DNA of 44,532 nucleotides from Oscillatoriales cyanobacterium (GTDB lineage: Bacteria; Cyanobacteriota; Cyanobacteriia; Cyanobacteriales; Laspinemataceae). Made by a program: the position numbers and the translations under genes. Below, one piece after another: positions 43,128-44,532 of this stretch (the first letter of the stretch is position 1; each line of letters begins with the position of its first letter). The notes beneath the pieces are model-generated. The model did no database searches. It was not told where the DNA came from and saw only the letters and a program-made list of their open reading frames with translations. The stretch is taken from the NCBI GenBank assembly GCA_011390955.1, contig JAABRM010000060.1:1-44532 (forward strand). The letters are read 5' to 3'.

Positions 43128-43263
43128 GCTATTTCGGAGTGTAATTTTTCACCACAGAGGTACAGAGAACACAAAGAGAGTAGAAAAAGATGCAAAATCT
43201 TGCCGATTTCCAATTGATTCAGCTATAATCTAATTATTCTCATCTGAATGTTTAAACCCAATT

Positions 43264-44379
43264 ATGAGCAATAGTGATTTTTTTAACAAGCCCAGAGAAC
43301 AGTCTTTAGTGAAAACTGAAATCGTCACTAAATATTTTGGGGCTTGGGCAAAAGTAATTATCCCCCAGGCTAAGGAAAAAAACAAAAATATTGCATACGT
43401 TGATTTATTTTCTGGGCCGGGCCGCTACGAAGATGGCACTCAGTCTACACCATTACTGATTTTGGAACGGGCGATCGCCGATCCAGATATGCAACAAATG
43501 CTGATCGGCATCTTTAATGATATTAACTCTAATCATACCCAATCTCTTCAAAAAGCGATCGCCTCACTCGATGGCATCAATACCTTAGAACATAAACCCA
43601 AAGTATTAAACATAGAAGTAGGATCAGAAATCATCAGTGTTTTTAAACAATATCGATGTCCGATACTTTCTTTTATCGATCCTTGGGGTTACAAAGGCTT
43701 GTCACTTCAACTAATTAGTTCAGCGATCGCCGGTTGGGGGTGCGATTGCATATTTTTCTTTAACTATAACCGGGTTAATCCTGGATTGCGTAACCCACGA
43801 GTCGAAAAACATATGAACGATCTCTTTGGCAAAGACCAAGCGGATCTACTTCGAGAACAAGTGGTCAATTTGCCACCTGATGAACGAGAGTCAAGGATTG
43901 TTCAGGCGATCGGTGACGCTTTAAAAAAAGTAGGTGGTTCATATTTTCAAGATTTTTGCTTTAAGAACGAAGATAAAGATCAAACTAGCCATTATATTAT
44001 TTTTGTATCTAAGAATCATCTTGGTCACAAGATTATGAAAGATATTATGGCACCATACAGTTCTACAATAATTCAAGGTGTACCATCGTTTAAATACGAC
44101 GAAAAGCCTGTCCAGCTTTCAATACTTGACTCCCAACCACTTGACAATCTAGAAAATATGTTGCTTGATAAATTTGCCGGAAAAACTATGACCATGCTTG
44201 AAGTTTATGAGCAACATCATGTTGGCAAACGCTACATCAAGACAAATTATAAAGAAGCTCTAAAAAAATTAGAATCTCAAGGTAAAATAACTGTAGACCC
44301 ACCATCTAGTAAACGCCGAAAAAATAAAGGTCAGACTACATTTGCGGATCATATCAAAGTTACTTTCCCACCGAAGTAA
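43264..44379 (+). CDS. tcmP: Three-Cys-motif partner protein TcmP
   Basis: 371 residues. The plan of the TcmP family (TIGR04474-like) is visible: FFNKPREQSLVKTEIVTKYFGAWAKVI, then YVDLFSGPGRYEDG (45-58) resembling a SAM-binding loop, IGIFNDIN, and ILSFIDPWGYKGLSL with DPWG (139-142), reminiscent of the (D/N)PP(Y/W) motif of N-methyltransferases. The C-terminal 90 residues include a winged-helix-like part (YIKTNYKEALKKLESQGKITV) and a basic tail. About half of known members sit next to a Gp37/Gp68 (PF07505) gene with three conserved Cys, and one such gene is convergent here. Function is not established. The 3' ends overlap by 20 bases. Confidence 0.85.
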   Translation: MSNSDFFNKPREQSLVKTEIVTKYFGAWAKVIIPQAKEKNKNIAYVDLFSGPGRYEDGTQSTPLLILERAIADPDMQQMLIGIFNDINSNHTQSLQKAIASLDGINTLEHKPKVLNIEVGSEIISVFKQYRCPILSFIDPWGYKGLSLQLISSAIAGWGCDCIFFFNYNRVNPGLRNPRVEKHMNDLFGKDQADLLREQVVNLPPDERESRIVQAIGDALKKVGGSYFQDFCFKNEDKDQTSHYIIFVSKNHLGHKIMKDIMAPYSSTIIQGVPSFKYDEKPVQLSILDSQPLDNLENMLLDKFAGKTMTMLEVYEQHHVGKRYIKTNYKEALKKLESQGKITVDPPSSKRRKNKGQTTFADHIKVTFPPK

Positions 44380-44532
44380 AAGATTTTTTGTTATCAACTT
44401 GCCTAGATTTAACCGGGACGTTTTTCCAACGCTGACGGTGTTTTTTCCAAGCTTCGGGCATTTCGTCCCAAATTTTATCATCTAATAATCTGCCATTGGC
44501 TTTTGGAGTTCTACCGCCCCACTGCTTAAAGA
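44360..44532 (-). CDS. Gp37/Gp68-family (three-Cys-motif) protein, C-terminus, cut by window end
   Basis: The minus strand is open from the window edge to a TAA at 44362-44360. It reads FKQWGGRTPKANGRLLDD, then KIWDEMPEAWKKHRQRW and VPVKSRQVDNKKSF. FKQWGG, followed by an NGR-LD segment and WDEMP, is the characteristic C-terminal end of the PF07505 (DUF5131, phage Gp37/Gp68) family, whose N-terminus carries a CxxxCxxC-like motif similar to radical SAM proteins. The Cys motif lies beyond the window. The gene is convergent with tcmP, its known partner. Confidence 0.75.
   Translation of the reverse strand, partial: FKQWGGRTPKANGRLLDDKIWDEMPEAWKKHRQRWKNVPVKSRQVDNKKSFTSVGK

Noticed and set aside
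44269-44481. 70-residue minus-strand frame across the tcmP end
   Set aside because: The real minus-strand frame here is the one reading FKQWGGRTPK and ending at 44360.

Overview
The window reads as chromosomal DNA of a filamentous cyanobacterium (Oscillatoriales-like). The evidence is a psaK photosystem I gene, very frequent GCGATCGC (HIP1) octamers, arrays of heptanucleotide tandem repeats (STRR type), dxr of the non-mevalonate pathway, large cyanobacterial multisensor kinases, and a dense family of dispersed 15-bp AGAAACCCGGTTTCT palindromes. Genus cannot be fixed from the sequence alone. No rRNA, tRNA, CRISPR array or intact transposase was seen.

Layout. 1-5335: tandem repeats, a few small genes, a 924-residue STAND (NB-ARC-like) NTPase with TPRs, and an AbrB/PIN toxin-antitoxin pair. 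5336-9547: dxr, a divergent FAD-dependent carotenoid-desaturase-like oxidoreductase, a nucleotidyltransferase-like protein and psaK. 9548-15640: two SLH-domain exported proteins flanking a small cupin, a lipoprotein, an LD-carboxypeptidase whose promoter and first codons are tandemly duplicated, an S4-domain protein and small cyanobacterial proteins. 15640-19303: repeats, a frameshifted small gene and a tandem-duplicated glycosyltransferase. 19855-29415: a signalling cluster on one strand: CBS-REC-GAF-PAS hybrid kinase, REC-EAL phosphodiesterase, REC-GGDEF-EAL protein with degenerate catalytic motifs, and REC-histidine kinase. The last two are preceded by mirrored heptamer arrays. 29644-33471: a parvulin-type PPIase, a structured-leader candidate ahead of an SPFH protein, and glutathione-dependent formaldehyde dehydrogenase. 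33480-36611: a toxin-antitoxin graveyard and island (broken hicBA, second broken hicB, orphan VapB-like antitoxin, intact hicAB, a 5' fragment of an oxoprolinase gene, mntA/hepT). 36833-40669: fused 5-oxoprolinase. 40745-44532: an accessory block with an AAA ATPase, a truncated sister ATPase, a J-domain protein, an unknown protein, TcmP, and convergent to it the C-terminus of a Gp37/Gp68-type (three-Cys-motif) protein.

Common theme. Repetitive DNA is active here. Palindromes and tandem repeats fill intergenic spaces and also lie in frame inside several genes (GAF domain of the hybrid kinase, GGDEF domain, HyuB half of oxoprolinase, linker of the double glycosyltransferase, last codons of the STAND protein). 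They have also broken toxin-antitoxin genes. The best candidate for an undescribed system is the 40.7-44.5 kb block, especially the TcmP / three-Cys-motif pair; its function is not established from sequence.
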